DNA of 64,000 bases from Archangium violaceum (lineage in GTDB: Bacteria > Myxococcota > Myxococcia > Myxococcales > Myxococcaceae): assembly GCF_016887565.1 (NCBI RefSeq), contig NZ_CP069396.1:13064001-13128000 (forward strand). The letters are read 5' to 3'. The position numbers were made by a program, and so were the translations under genes. Shown here one piece after another: positions 42,978 to 51,435 of this stretch (the first letter of the stretch is position 1; each line of letters begins with the position of its first letter). The notes below the pieces were generated by a model that was given only the letters and a program-made list of their open reading frames with translations, was not told where the DNA came from and made no database searches.

Positions 42978-44165
42978 TCAGCCCACCCGGGCCCGGGGCC
43001 GGCGCACCTTCACCGCGCCGCAGGCCCTGGCATGACGCGTCAGGGCCTCGTCGAGCGCCGCGTCGTCCAGCTTCACGCCCTTCTCCCTCCACAACTTCTC
43101 CACACGCAGGACGCCGTCCTGGATGCGTGCCTCGAGCCGCCCCACCAGTTGCCCCCGGTGCAGGAGGGGGCACACGTACCAGCCCCAGCGGCGCTGCTCC
43201 TCGGGCTTGTAGACCTCCCAGGTGTACTCGAAGCCGAAGAGCTGCTTCACCAGGGCGCGGTCCCACAGCAGAGGATCCAACGGGCCGAGTATCCGCATCC
43301 GCTCGTCCGGCGGTGTCACGGGCCGCGAGCGGAAGCCCCGGGGCGCGAGGTAGCGGCGAGGCGAGTCCGGCAGGGCGATCTCCTCCAGGACACCCTCGCG
43401 CACGAGCGTGTCGGGCAGCGGCGAGGTGCGCACGGGGGACAGCGTGGACCAGTGAGGCCCGGCCACCCGGGAGAGCAGACCCGCGGCCTCGACGCGCTCC
43501 CCGAGGCCCCAGCGGGCGAAGCCCTCGTCACCGGTGTATCCGACGGAGGCCCGCGCCACGTCCGGCAGGGCACGGTGCGGCACGTCGTAGCGCTTGCCCC
43601 CGGGACCCCGGCCGCACACGACGATCTGACAGCGCGTCCACAGCACCTCGAGCGCCATGGAGGTGGCCTTGCCGGTGCCCTTCCACCCGCTCCAGTCCAG
43701 GGGCTGCACCGCGCCGTGGTCGGTCAGCTCCGAGGCGGTGAGGGGGCCATGGGCCTCGAGCTCCTCCAGCACGGCGCCGAGCACCTTCTCGGGCAGCCGC
43801 TCCAGGCGGGTGGCGAGGTGCCACCAGGGTGTTTCGAGGGAGCGCTCGCGGTAGTGCGGGAAGGCACTGGCGGGGAGGATGCAGCGCTCCTTGGCCCAGT
43901 GCTCGAAGGCGTGGCCCGGGTAGAGGTGGCGGTACACGTCGCCCTTGGAGATGCCATCCACGCGCGCCAGTGCGACCAGGTCCGCGTTGGTGCCGATGAC
44001 GTCCAGCGGATCCAACTGGATGTGACGCAGGTGCAGCAGCAGGGAGCGCACGCCCTCGGCGCCCGGGGGGTACGCGGGTGTGGCGAGCCCCAGGTGGCTG
44101 ACGAGGAAGGCTCGCGCCTCGTCCAGGGGCAGCGTCACGGGAGAAGGAGAGGTTGGCTTGGGCAT
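42978..44165 (-). CDS. YcaQ-type winged-helix DNA glycosylase family protein
   Basis: 395 residues. The HTH_42/YcaQ (AlkX) family signature is clear: LRHIQLDPLDVIGTNADLVALAR (the QLDP catalytic motif), 'YRHLYPGHAFEHWAKERCILP', then 'ELTDHGAVQPLDWSGWKGTG' and the C-terminal 'ILGPLDPLLWDRALVKQLFGFEYTWEVYKPEEQRRWGWYVCPLLHRGQLVGRLEAR'. YcaQ unhooks interstrand crosslinks and removes N7-alkylguanine; Azinomycin B-linked relatives protect producers. This copy may be a repair enzyme. Lies 32 bp upstream of the acetyltransferase gene on the same strand. Confidence 0.88.
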   Translation of the reverse strand: MPKPTSPSPVTLPLDEARAFLVSHLGLATPAYPPGAEGVRSLLLHLRHIQLDPLDVIGTNADLVALARVDGISKGDVYRHLYPGHAFEHWAKERCILPASAFPHYRERSLETPWWHLATRLERLPEKVLGAVLEELEAHGPLTASELTDHGAVQPLDWSGWKGTGKATSMALEVLWTRCQIVVCGRGPGGKRYDVPHRALPDVARASVGYTGDEGFARWGLGERVEAAGLLSRVAGPHWSTLSPVRTSPLPDTLVREGVLEEIALPDSPRRYLAPRGFRSRPVTPPDERMRILGPLDPLLWDRALVKQLFGFEYTWEVYKPEEQRRWGWYVCPLLHRGQLVGRLEARIQDGVLRVEKLWREKGVKLDDAALDEALTRHARACGAVKVRRPRARVG

Positions 44166-44183
44166 CGAGAGGTGGGGGCGAGT

Positions 44184-44681
44184 CTACCTGCCGAGCTTCG
44201 CGAGCTCGCACGCTTCGGAGATCTGCTTCGACTGGGGAAAGACCCCACGGGCGTTCTCCGCGATTCGCGCCGCCTCGTCCGTCTTTTCCTGCTCGCCAAG
44301 CGCCTCGATGAGGCCCGCCCATGACTCTTCCAGCAGCTCCAACGCCCTCGTCGAAGCCTCCCGATAGAGAGCCTCGGCGTCTCGAGGTGAATCACGCACG
44401 ACGCTCATGAAGCGGGCCAGTCCGATGAGGGCCGCGGGTTCCCGGCTCGATGCCTCGACGGCGTCGTGGAGCATCCGCTCGACCTCGTCGAAGAAGGCCT
44501 CGGGTGGGCCGGCGCCTTCCTCTCCCCAGAGCTCGGCCCTGCTCGAAACCAGGAGCGCGGGGACGAAAGCTGGGCAGTGTGTCCGAAGGTTCTCCAAGAG
44601 CTGCAACTGTCGGGGGCTTCCCAACTCCAGGATACTGGCTTCGGAGAGCATCTGCTGCAACTCGCGCGGGCTCGGGTGCAT
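44184..44681 (-). CDS. TPR-like small protein
   Basis: 165 residues starting at ATG 44681, seven bases after the preceding lipoprotein's stop; a longer frame from 44729 overlaps that gene and is rejected. Helical, with a TPR-like array ('FFDEVERMLHDAVEASSREPAALIGLARFMSVV', 'DAEALYREASTRALELLEESWAGLIEALGE', 'ARIAENARGVFPQSKQISEACELAK'). Co-transcribed with the lipoprotein. Function unknown. Confidence 0.65.
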   Translation of the reverse strand: MHPSPRELQQMLSEASILELGSPRQLQLLENLRTHCPAFVPALLVSSRAELWGEEGAGPPEAFFDEVERMLHDAVEASSREPAALIGLARFMSVVRDSPRDAEALYREASTRALELLEESWAGLIEALGEQEKTDEAARIAENARGVFPQSKQISEACELAKLGR

Positions 44682-44688
44682 GATTTTC

Positions 44689-45144
44689 TCAGATCTTCTG
44701 AAGAAGCCGCGAACTGTCCTTCGCGACATCCTTCAAGAGCTTCAACGCGGTCTGGAGCTCTTTCTTCGAGGCAATGCTGAAGTCATTACCGTCGTACATC
44801 TTCTGGATTTGAAAGCGAGTGAAGTCCTTGTGTTTCGCTGGAAAGCTCGGGACTCGCTGCAGCCGGGCGGGAATCTCTCCCAGCTTCATCGAGAGGTCCG
44901 CGATCTGCCTCCGCAGAGCGACCGCGGTCGCCTGCTCGATCAGACTCGAGGAGGCGGATTCGGAAATGAGCGCCTCGGCCTCCGCGAACTGACCTTCGGA
45001 GATGAGGTGGTTGATTCGTGCTTCCGCGGTGTTGCGTCCAAGATCCGCTCCTCCACCCGTGTCGCGAGGATGTGCGCAGGAAGGCAGAGCGCCCACCAGC
45101 AGAAGCGCCATCAAGAACGCGGCCATGCGTGGAGTCAGGGCCAT
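44689..45144 (-). CDS. Helical lipoprotein
   Basis: 151 residues: signal FLMALLLVGALPSC (lipobox LPSC), then a helical domain (ARINHLISEGQFAEAEALI, ASKKELQTALKLLKDVAKD). It is the first gene of a two-gene unit with the TPR-like gene. Both are helical repeat-like, so they may act together at the envelope. No family recognised. Confidence 0.7.
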   Translation of the reverse strand: MALTPRMAAFLMALLLVGALPSCAHPRDTGGGADLGRNTAEARINHLISEGQFAEAEALISESASSSLIEQATAVALRRQIADLSMKLGEIPARLQRVPSFPAKHKDFTRFQIQKMYDGNDFSIASKKELQTALKLLKDVAKDSSRLLQKI

Positions 45145-45357
45145 GTCGCGGCTCCGGTGGATTCGAGTAGATATGACGCGGATGTCGCAGCGGCGAGTGT
45201 GCCCCGAGGAGCGGTCAGCGTCACGGGAGGGGGGGTCGTCGTCGTCCTGGGCATGGGGCGCGCCGGGAGTCTACAGGGCCGCATGAGAGGCGGCACGGTG
45301 ATTGCTTGGTTTCGGGCGAGCTGCTACCTGGCTTTCACTTTCGAGGGGGGATACGAG

Positions 45358-45459
45358 ATGCGTCATCTGGTTCGTCTGTCTTTGGGGCTGGTACTGGTCG
45401 CCTGCGCGGTGGTGCTCGCGACCGATGAGGAGTACGGCTACTTCGCTCCGATGCCCTGA
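45358..45459 (+). CDS. 33-residue exported peptide
   Basis: A short gene with a clear start, GAGGGGGGATACGAG upstream of ATG 45358. Encodes MRHLVRLSLGLVLVACAVVLA, a complete signal peptide with a lipobox-like LVAC, followed by ATDEEYGYFAPMP. Either a tiny lipoprotein or a secreted acidic peptide. The strong ribosome binding site and signal pattern support it; nothing indicates function. Confidence 0.5.
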   Translation: MRHLVRLSLGLVLVACAVVLATDEEYGYFAPMP

Positions 45460-45524
45460 GCCATCGGCCATCGAATCGTCGAGAGACCGAGCACGGCGCC
45501 GACCCTCCGGACGCGCGCCGCGCG

Positions 45525-45549
45525 AACTGGTCCGACTGTCGGACCAGTT
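45525..45549. promoter_or_regulatory. 25-bp perfect dyad, copy 2
   Basis: AACTGGTCCGAC (45525-45536), central T, GTCGGACCAGTT (45538-45549): a perfect inverted repeat, 75 bp upstream of the kinase gene at 45624. Its near-twin is at 12904-12928. Confidence 0.6.
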
Positions 45550-45623
45550 GCCGGAATCCGCGCCCGGAGGGTCCCCTCCTCTGCCTACACGGACCTCCCT
45601 GGCAGGGGCGGGCGTTTCCGGGT

Positions 45624-47273
45624 ATGGCCCCCGCCATCATGCGTCAAGTCGTTGAAATCCCGCCCGTCATCTCCCTGGAGACACGGGCGGCCCTGTCCGC
45701 CAGCAGTACCGAGGACGGGCGTGCACTGCTTCAGGAGCGCCTCGGGTTGTTCGGAAAGGTGGGCCTCCTCAGCGCCTTCGCCTACCACGTCGCCTTCCTC
45801 CTGGTGTTGTGCTCGCAGGATCTGACGATGGGCCTCGAGACACTCTCGAGGGGGTTGCTCCTCATCGAGATGCTCAGCCAATACGTCCTCTTTGGAGGGG
45901 TCTGGCTGCTGTGCCGCACCGGGAGGCGCTCGCAGCGGGTGCTGGAGGCCCTCGACACGGGCAACACCGTGCTCATCGGAGCGGTCATGGCGCTCTCGCC
46001 CTTCGATCATCCCTACCCGGTCGCCGGAGCGTACGAGATGGTGCTGGCGCTGATGGCGGTGTTGTGCCTGCGCGCCATCATCGTCCCGAGCAGCGCCCGC
46101 CGCACGTTGTTGCTGAGCATCGGCGTGGTCACGGTGGGAATGGCGGCGCTCCTGGTCGCCACGCGCATCCGGGACACGTCCCCGTTCGCTCCCAGGCTGC
46201 TCTTCCTGTTGGTGCTCTGCTGGAGCGCCCTGGCGGTCACGGCCGGTACGGTGGCCTCGGCGGTCATCTACGGGCTGCGCAAGCAGGTGCGCGACGCGCG
46301 CAAGCTGGGCCAGTACACGCTGCTGCAGCGGCTGGGCGCCGGCGCCATGGGCGAGGTCTACCTGGCCAGTCATGCCATGCTGCGCCGCCGCACCGCCATC
46401 AAGCTGCTGCGCGCGGGCTCGGATGGTCAGGGCCTCGAGCGCTTCGAGCGCGAGGTGCAGCTCACCAGCCAGCTCACCCACCCCAACACCATCGCCATCT
46501 ACGACTACGGCCACACCGCGGATGGTCTCTTCTATTACGTCATGGAGTACCTGGAGGGGGTGGACCTGGATGGGCTGCTCGCCGTCTCGGGGCCGCAGCC
46601 GCCCGCGCGTGTCATCCACCTGCTGCGTCAGGTGTGCGACGCGCTGGAGGAGGCGCACGGGCAGGGACTGCTGCACCGGGACATCAAGCCCGCCAACCTG
46701 TTCCTGTGCCGGCGGCGCGGCGTGCCGGATCTGGTGAAGGTGCTCGACTTCGGGCTGGTGAAGGACCTGGGAGAGTCCCGGGACTCGGCGAGCTCCCGGA
46801 GCGGCACCCTCACCGGCTCGCCGCTGTTCATGGCCCCCGAGGCCATCTCCACTCCCGGGAAGGTGGATGCGCGCAGTGACCTGTACTCCCTGGGAGCGGT
46901 GGGGTACGCGCTGCTCACGGGCACGCACGTCTTCGAGGGCCGGGGCATGGTGGAGGTCTGCGCCCACCACCTGCACACGCCCCCCGAGCCGCCGAGCCAG
47001 CGGGTGGGGCACGCCCTGCCGGAAGACCTGAGCGGACTCCTGCTGCGCTGTCTGGCGAAGCGGCCCGAGGAGCGCTTCGCCAGCGTGCAGGAGCTGCGAG
47101 ACGCGTTGGAGGCGTGCGCGGACGCGGGGAAGTGGACGAAGGTGGACGCCGAGCGCTGGTGGCTGCAACACGGTGCCGCGGTGGACGCGGCCGGGTCCAC
47201 CCGGCGCGTCGCTCCGCCGCTCACCGGGGCCCAGACGGTGGTGGCGAAGGATCCGATGTCGCGCGCGGCGTAG
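45624..47273 (+). CDS. Ser/Thr protein kinase with N-terminal polytopic membrane domain
   Basis: 549 residues. Residues about 40-215 hold six hydrophobic segments (VGLLSAFAYHVAFLLVLC, YVLFGGVWLLC, VLIGAVMAL, 'MVLALMAVLCLRAII', LLLSIGVVTVGMAALLVAT, 'LLFLLVLCWSALAVTAGTVASAVIYG'), reminiscent of 7TM/MHYT-like sensors. The kinase follows: GAGAMGEVYLA loop (about 236), AIKLLR, HRDIKPAN (about 351), DFGLVK (about 374), MAPEA. The C-terminal ~45 residues are a short tail. A membrane-embedded sensor kinase, unusual in having the sensor N-terminal rather than C-terminal. The 25-bp dyad lies upstream. Confidence 0.9.
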   Translation: MAPAIMRQVVEIPPVISLETRAALSASSTEDGRALLQERLGLFGKVGLLSAFAYHVAFLLVLCSQDLTMGLETLSRGLLLIEMLSQYVLFGGVWLLCRTGRRSQRVLEALDTGNTVLIGAVMALSPFDHPYPVAGAYEMVLALMAVLCLRAIIVPSSARRTLLLSIGVVTVGMAALLVATRIRDTSPFAPRLLFLLVLCWSALAVTAGTVASAVIYGLRKQVRDARKLGQYTLLQRLGAGAMGEVYLASHAMLRRRTAIKLLRAGSDGQGLERFEREVQLTSQLTHPNTIAIYDYGHTADGLFYYVMEYLEGVDLDGLLAVSGPQPPARVIHLLRQVCDALEEAHGQGLLHRDIKPANLFLCRRRGVPDLVKVLDFGLVKDLGESRDSASSRSGTLTGSPLFMAPEAISTPGKVDARSDLYSLGAVGYALLTGTHVFEGRGMVEVCAHHLHTPPEPPSQRVGHALPEDLSGLLLRCLAKRPEERFASVQELRDALEACADAGKWTKVDAERWWLQHGAAVDAAGSTRRVAPPLTGAQTVVAKDPMSRAA

Positions 47274-47290
47274 CCCGGAGGTGTCTGTCT

Positions 47291-48184
47291 TCAGGGTCCG
47301 GCGCGGCGCAGCGATTCCACGATGAAGGACTTGAGCGCCCTCGCCGCCGCCGTGAGGTACTCCTCGCCCCGGTGCACCAGCACCACCTGACGCCTCGGGC
47401 CTCCCTTCGTCACCTCCACCACGTCGAAGCCCCGGGCCTCGTGCTCCCGCGCCATCAGCGCCGGCAGCAGCGCCACCCCCAACCCCTGCTCCACCATCCG
47501 CCGCAGCCCCTCGGCGTTGTCCACCTCCACCGCCACCCGGGGTTTCACCCCTCGCGCCTCGCACGCCGCCTCCAGCGCGTGCGTGCCCGACATCCCCGGA
47601 ATCACCACCAGCGGCTCCTCCACCACCTCCGTCAGCGCCACCGGCCTCTTCAGCCTCGCCAGCCGGTGCCCTCCCGGCACCACCAGCACCATCTCCTCCT
47701 CCCACAGCTTCTGTGCCACCAGATCCACCCGCCTCAACGGCAGGCTCATGATGCACAGGTCCAGCTCTCCACTGGCGATGCCCGCCTCCAGTGCGTCGTG
47801 CATCCCCTCGCTCAGCCTCGGGAGCACCTCCGGGTAGCGGCTCTTGAACTCCCGCACCAGCTCCGGCAGCAGGTACATCCCCACCGTTTGAAGCGCCCCC
47901 AGCGACACCGTGCCCCTCGGCGTCGTCGTGAGCTCTCCCAGCTCGGCCGTCCCCGCCGCCAGCGCGTCCAGGGCCCGCCTCGCGTGTGGCAGGAAGCGCT
48001 CCCCCGCGTCCGTCAGCACCGCCCCGCCCGGTGTCCTCACGAGCAGCCGCACCCCCAGCTCCTTCTCCAGCGCCTGCAGCTGTCTCGACAGCCCCGGCTG
48101 CGACATCCCCAACTGCTTCGCCGCCACCGTCAGGCGGCCCTCCCGCGCCACCTGCGCGAAGGCCCTCAGCTGCTCCGTGTTCAT
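47291..48184 (-). CDS. LysR-family transcriptional regulator
   Basis: 297 residues, standard LysR length: N-terminal HTH ('QLRAFAQVAREGRLTVAAKQLGMSQPGLSRQLQALEKELGVRLLVRTP') and a periplasmic-binding-like effector domain ('GTVSLGALQTVGMYLLPELVREFKSRYPEVLPRL', LDLCIMSLP, 'QGLGVALLPALMAREHEARGFDVVEV'). Divergent from the MFS gene, which it likely controls in response to a small ligand. Convergent with the kinase gene, 17 bp away. Confidence 0.93.
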   Translation of the reverse strand: MNTEQLRAFAQVAREGRLTVAAKQLGMSQPGLSRQLQALEKELGVRLLVRTPGGAVLTDAGERFLPHARRALDALAAGTAELGELTTTPRGTVSLGALQTVGMYLLPELVREFKSRYPEVLPRLSEGMHDALEAGIASGELDLCIMSLPLRRVDLVAQKLWEEEMVLVVPGGHRLARLKRPVALTEVVEEPLVVIPGMSGTHALEAACEARGVKPRVAVEVDNAEGLRRMVEQGLGVALLPALMAREHEARGFDVVEVTKGGPRRQVVLVHRGEEYLTAAARALKSFIVESLRRAGP

Positions 48185-48254
48185 GCGCTCTCCGCATGCA
48201 CTCTATGCAAGAGATGCGCTTTCCGCATGCCCCCAGGTTGGTTACTCCACCCCC
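48185..48254. promoter_or_regulatory. Divergent lysR-MFS promoter region
   Basis: 70 bp only. Contains TCCGCATGC twice (about 48187-48195 and 48221-48229), and the dyad CGCAT...ATGCG with 16 bp between the arms. These are candidate sites for the LysR regulator; a LysR T-N11-A box was not clearly made out. Confidence 0.4.
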
Positions 48255-49628
48255 ATGGACGCGAGCATCTCCGAGCTTCAGCCGGCCGCACGCCCCGGCA
48301 CCGCCCGCCGCATGGCCACCTCCGCCGTGCTGCTCGGCCTCGTGGTCGCCGCCTTCGAGACCACCGTGGTCACCAGCGCCATGCCCACCCTCACCCGCGA
48401 GCTCGGCGGCCAGGAGCTCTACTCCTGGGTCTTCTCCGCCTACCTCTTCGCCTCCACCGTGGGCGTGCTCCTCTTCGGCAAGCTCGCCGACCACCTCGGC
48501 CGCAAGCCCGTCTTCACCCTCGGCATGGGCCTCTTCCTCCTCGGCTCCGTCCTCTGTGGCGCCGCCTGGTCCGTCCCCTCCCTCATCGCCTTCCGCCTGG
48601 TGCAGGGGCTCGGCGCCGGCGCCCTCCAGCCCACCACCATGACCATCAGCGCCGACCTCTACACCCTGCGTGAACGCGCCGCGATTCAAGGCGTCTTCAC
48701 CGCGGCCTGGGGCGGCGCCAACGTCATCGGCCCCCTCATCGGCGGCTGGCTCGTCATGCATGCCTCCTGGCGCTGGGCCTTCCTCGTCAACGTCCCCGTC
48801 GGCCTGCTCGCGCTCGTCATGCTCCACGTCTCCTACCGGGACCCCGCACGCCGCCCCGGCCGCGTCGACCTCTGGGGCCCCGCCCTCATCGGCGCCTCGC
48901 TCGGCCTGCTCCTCTTCGCCCTCGAGCGTGGGGGCGCCAGCGGCCTCCGCTCCGCCTTCGCCCTCGCCGCCTGTGTCGGCCTCGTCGCCGTCGTGCGCCA
49001 GCAGCGCACCTCCCCCTCCCCCCTCGTCCCCCTGGAGCTGGTGCGCGACCGCACCGTCCTCAGTGGCGTGCTCGGCGGCCTGCTCGGCGGCGGCCTCCTC
49101 TACACCACCACCGCCTTCGTCCCCCTCTGGATGACCGAGCGCGGTGGATACAGCCCCCTCATGGCCGGCGTCGCCCTCGTGCCGCTGCTCGCCGGCTGGG
49201 CCTTTGGTTCCACCTTCGGCGTCCGCGTCTTCATGCGCGGCGGGCTCCGCGCCAGCGCCGGGGGCGGCTTCGTCATCGCCCTGCTCGGCGCCTCCCTGCT
49301 CGCCCTCGGCGTGGCTCGCGGCTGGGGCATCCCCGCCACCTTCGCCAGCCTCGCCCTCCTGGGGCTCGGGCTCGGCCCCGCCGCCTCCACCTCCCTCATC
49401 GGCCCCCAGACCCGCGCCCCCTGGCACCACCGCGGCATGGTCACCAGCGCCATCTACGCCACCCGCATGCTCGGCGGCTCCTTCACCATCGCCCTCGTGG
49501 ACCTCGTCCACGGCGGGTTCCCCCTCCGCTTCGCCCTCATCGCCCTCGTCGCCGGGGTCGCCGCGCTGTCACTCGGGGGGTTCGCCCCCGGCCGGGTCGT
49601 CACCGACGCCGAGCCCGCCGCCTCCTGA
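48255..49628 (+). CDS. MFS drug-efflux transporter (DHA2-like)
   Basis: 457 residues, start ATG 48255. Proton-driven efflux family: motif A GKLADHLGRKPVF in loop 2-3, 'FETTVVTSAMPTLTREL' in helix 1 (motif D1), RLVQGLGAGALQP (motif B), 'GPLIGGWLVMHASWRWAFLVNVP' (motif C). Twelve to fourteen hydrophobic segments. Exports a hydrophobic drug or metabolite; substrate unknown. Presumably regulated by the divergent LysR. Confidence 0.93.
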   Translation: MDASISELQPAARPGTARRMATSAVLLGLVVAAFETTVVTSAMPTLTRELGGQELYSWVFSAYLFASTVGVLLFGKLADHLGRKPVFTLGMGLFLLGSVLCGAAWSVPSLIAFRLVQGLGAGALQPTTMTISADLYTLRERAAIQGVFTAAWGGANVIGPLIGGWLVMHASWRWAFLVNVPVGLLALVMLHVSYRDPARRPGRVDLWGPALIGASLGLLLFALERGGASGLRSAFALAACVGLVAVVRQQRTSPSPLVPLELVRDRTVLSGVLGGLLGGGLLYTTTAFVPLWMTERGGYSPLMAGVALVPLLAGWAFGSTFGVRVFMRGGLRASAGGGFVIALLGASLLALGVARGWGIPATFASLALLGLGLGPAASTSLIGPQTRAPWHHRGMVTSAIYATRMLGGSFTIALVDLVHGGFPLRFALIALVAGVAALSLGGFAPGRVVTDAEPAAS

Positions 49629-49730
49629 GCCCCAGCCCCCGACACGCCCGCCTCCTCTCCTCCCGTGCGCCCTTGCCTCCCTGACGGGTTTCTTCGCTCT
49701 CGGGCCCGGGACACTGCATGATGCGCCGCC

Positions 49731-50693
49731 ATGGGAAGTACGAGGTCTTCATCCAAGCGGCTCCCGTCCCCCCTGGTGTTCCTCTTGGGAACGCTGGTGC
49801 TGGGCTCCGCCGCGCACGCCCAGGACGCGGGCACCCCGGACACCGGTACTCCGGACGCCGGTCAGGCAGAGTTCCAGGCCCCCGCCCCGGCTTCGGCTCC
49901 GGCACAGCCCGCCTTCGTGGAGACGGAAGTCACCCAGTGTGGCGCCAAACAGGTCGGCACCGGCGAGGGCATGCTCCGGCCCCTCGGGCATGGTTTCTAT
50001 CTCGATGGCCACCGCGTCCGCCGCGGCTGCACCCTCCTCCTCCAGCGCCCCCTCAAGAACCGCCCTCCCGTCCCCTTCGCTCCGGATTCCTTCCGCCCCC
50101 TCGGCTGCGGCTTCTTCCGCTACGCCACCAGCATCTATTGGAGCCAGTCCCTCGGCGGCGATGACCATGTGAAGGAGCCCAACGGCCAGCTCGCCGACGT
50201 GCTCACCCGGCTGGATCTCGCCGACGCCGAGTCCTTCGAGGTCGATCGCGAGTGCCGGCCCCGCGACGTCCGCTTCTTCTATCTCAACCACACCAGCCGC
50301 CCCGAGTTGCCTGCCTTCGTCGCCGTCCCCCGCGGTGATGGTCAGGGTTATGAGGAGCTCGGCTGCGGCTTCGTGCGCTACGAGGGCCGTGTCTTCTTCG
50401 GCACCCGGCTCGTCGAGGGCGCTCATGTCCCCTCCTTCACCTCGGTGCTGGGCCGGCTCCCTTATGTGGAGTGTGGCTCCGCCATGTACGGCAGGGACCG
50501 CGCCAAGGTCTGGTGGCAGCACCTGATGGTCCGCGGCGCCAAGGCCAAGACGTTCCGCGTTCCCAAGGACGAGAACCCCGAGCTCCGCATCGCCTGTGAC
50601 GGGCGCCGCTCGTTCCAGCAGGCCTCCGTCGACAAGAAGCCCAACCCCCTCTGCCGCCCCGCGAGGAAGGTCACGGTCAAGAAGCGCAAGTGA
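49731..50693 (+). CDS. Secreted DKNYY-like protein
   Basis: 320 residues. Signal peptide SPLVFLLGTLVLGSAAHAQ, then a Pro/Ala/Asp spacer (GTPDTGTPDAGQ). The body has repeats like the DKNYY family (GFYLDGHRV, 'GFFRYATSIYWSQSLGGDDHVKE...LDLADAESFEV', 'GFVRYEGRVFFGTRLVEGAHVPSF...', 'SAMYGRDRAKVWWQHLMVRGAKAKTFRV'). DKNYY repeats have no known function. Its last codons lie inside the first 48-bp direct repeat. Confidence 0.75.
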   Translation: MGSTRSSSKRLPSPLVFLLGTLVLGSAAHAQDAGTPDTGTPDAGQAEFQAPAPASAPAQPAFVETEVTQCGAKQVGTGEGMLRPLGHGFYLDGHRVRRGCTLLLQRPLKNRPPVPFAPDSFRPLGCGFFRYATSIYWSQSLGGDDHVKEPNGQLADVLTRLDLADAESFEVDRECRPRDVRFFYLNHTSRPELPAFVAVPRGDGQGYEELGCGFVRYEGRVFFGTRLVEGAHVPSFTSVLGRLPYVECGSAMYGRDRAKVWWQHLMVRGAKAKTFRVPKDENPELRIACDGRRSFQQASVDKKPNPLCRPARKVTVKKRK

Positions 50694-50733
50694 GCGCCCC
50701 TCCGCGCTGGGTTCACGGGCGGGAAGACGGGGA
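50686..50733. repeat. 48-bp direct repeat, left copy
   Basis: Identical to 53216-53263 over 48 bp, starting GCAAGTGAGCGCCCCTCCGC. It begins in the final codons of the preceding secreted protein (TGA at 50691-50693). With the right copy, 2530 bp away, it brackets the toxin/immunity cassette. Confidence 0.95.
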
Positions 50734-50813
50734 CGAGAACGTCTCCGCCTTGCCTGCCCACTCCTCGATGGACTCCGAGCGTCAGTGCCAGAACGCCGTG
50801 GCCGGGTACGCCT

Positions 50814-51428
50814 CTACATGACGACCCGCGGCACCTGCTCCAGGACTGTGCGGAGCTCCTCGGCCGTCGTGTCCAACTTCTCCGCGATGGTGGGGGCGTG
50901 CCACGTAGTGGCCACAACACCTTCGAGTTCCTCGGCAAGCCCCTTGATCACGACCTGACCGAAGAGGCCGGGCCACTCGTGGCGGCCCAGCTCCGCCGCG
51001 TGCCCCCTCGGGTCCATGAAGGTGAAGCACGGCCAGCGTGGCAGCCGAATCGTGCTCATGTCGCAGTTGAAGAACCGGCACCCATGGAGCCGGGCTTCGG
51101 TGAAGTCGCAGTCCTCAATCCCGCCGAGCCGCCACTTGTCGAGATCGTCCTCCCGGAAACCGAAGTCGTTGCCCGTGAACCGGCCCGTGAACCGGCAGCC
51201 CTTCAAATTCATCGTCCCCCACCGCAAGGTGGTCAGCTCGCTCTTCGCCTGGATGGTGCAGTCGATCAGGTTGCCCGACATGAGAGTGAGCCAGCGCGCC
51301 GCGACGCTGATGACCAGGGTGCTGCGGCGAAACGTGACGTTCGGGCCGAGCCAGTAGATGGCGTGCTTGGGCAGCTCCACCCGCTCGCCTTCAATCACCC
51401 GGTCCTCGTAGTGGATGTTGGGAGTCAC
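50814..51428 (-). CDS. Putative immunity protein, pentapeptide-like
   Basis: 204 residues, starting ATG 51428, seven bases after the toxin gene's stop. The central region has pentapeptide-like strands (NLIDCTIQAKSELTTLRWGTMNLKGCRF, 'EDCDFTEARLHGCRFFNCDMS'), as in many myxobacterial immunity proteins. No signal peptide. Its place after a lipoprotein toxin, in the same direct-repeat-bounded cassette, makes it the likely SitI-type immunity partner. Confidence 0.6.
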   Translation of the reverse strand: MTPNIHYEDRVIEGERVELPKHAIYWLGPNVTFRRSTLVISVAARWLTLMSGNLIDCTIQAKSELTTLRWGTMNLKGCRFTGRFTGNDFGFREDDLDKWRLGGIEDCDFTEARLHGCRFFNCDMSTIRLPRWPCFTFMDPRGHAAELGRHEWPGLFGQVVIKGLAEELEGVVATTWHAPTIAEKLDTTAEELRTVLEQVPRVVM

Positions 51429-51435
51429 TCGGACC

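Noticed and set aside
45585-49511. A 1308-codon open frame on the minus strand
   Set aside because: Gly/Ala/Glu-rich composition typical of antisense frames in high-G+C genes; it runs across the real kinase, LysR and MFS genes, which have clear motifs.
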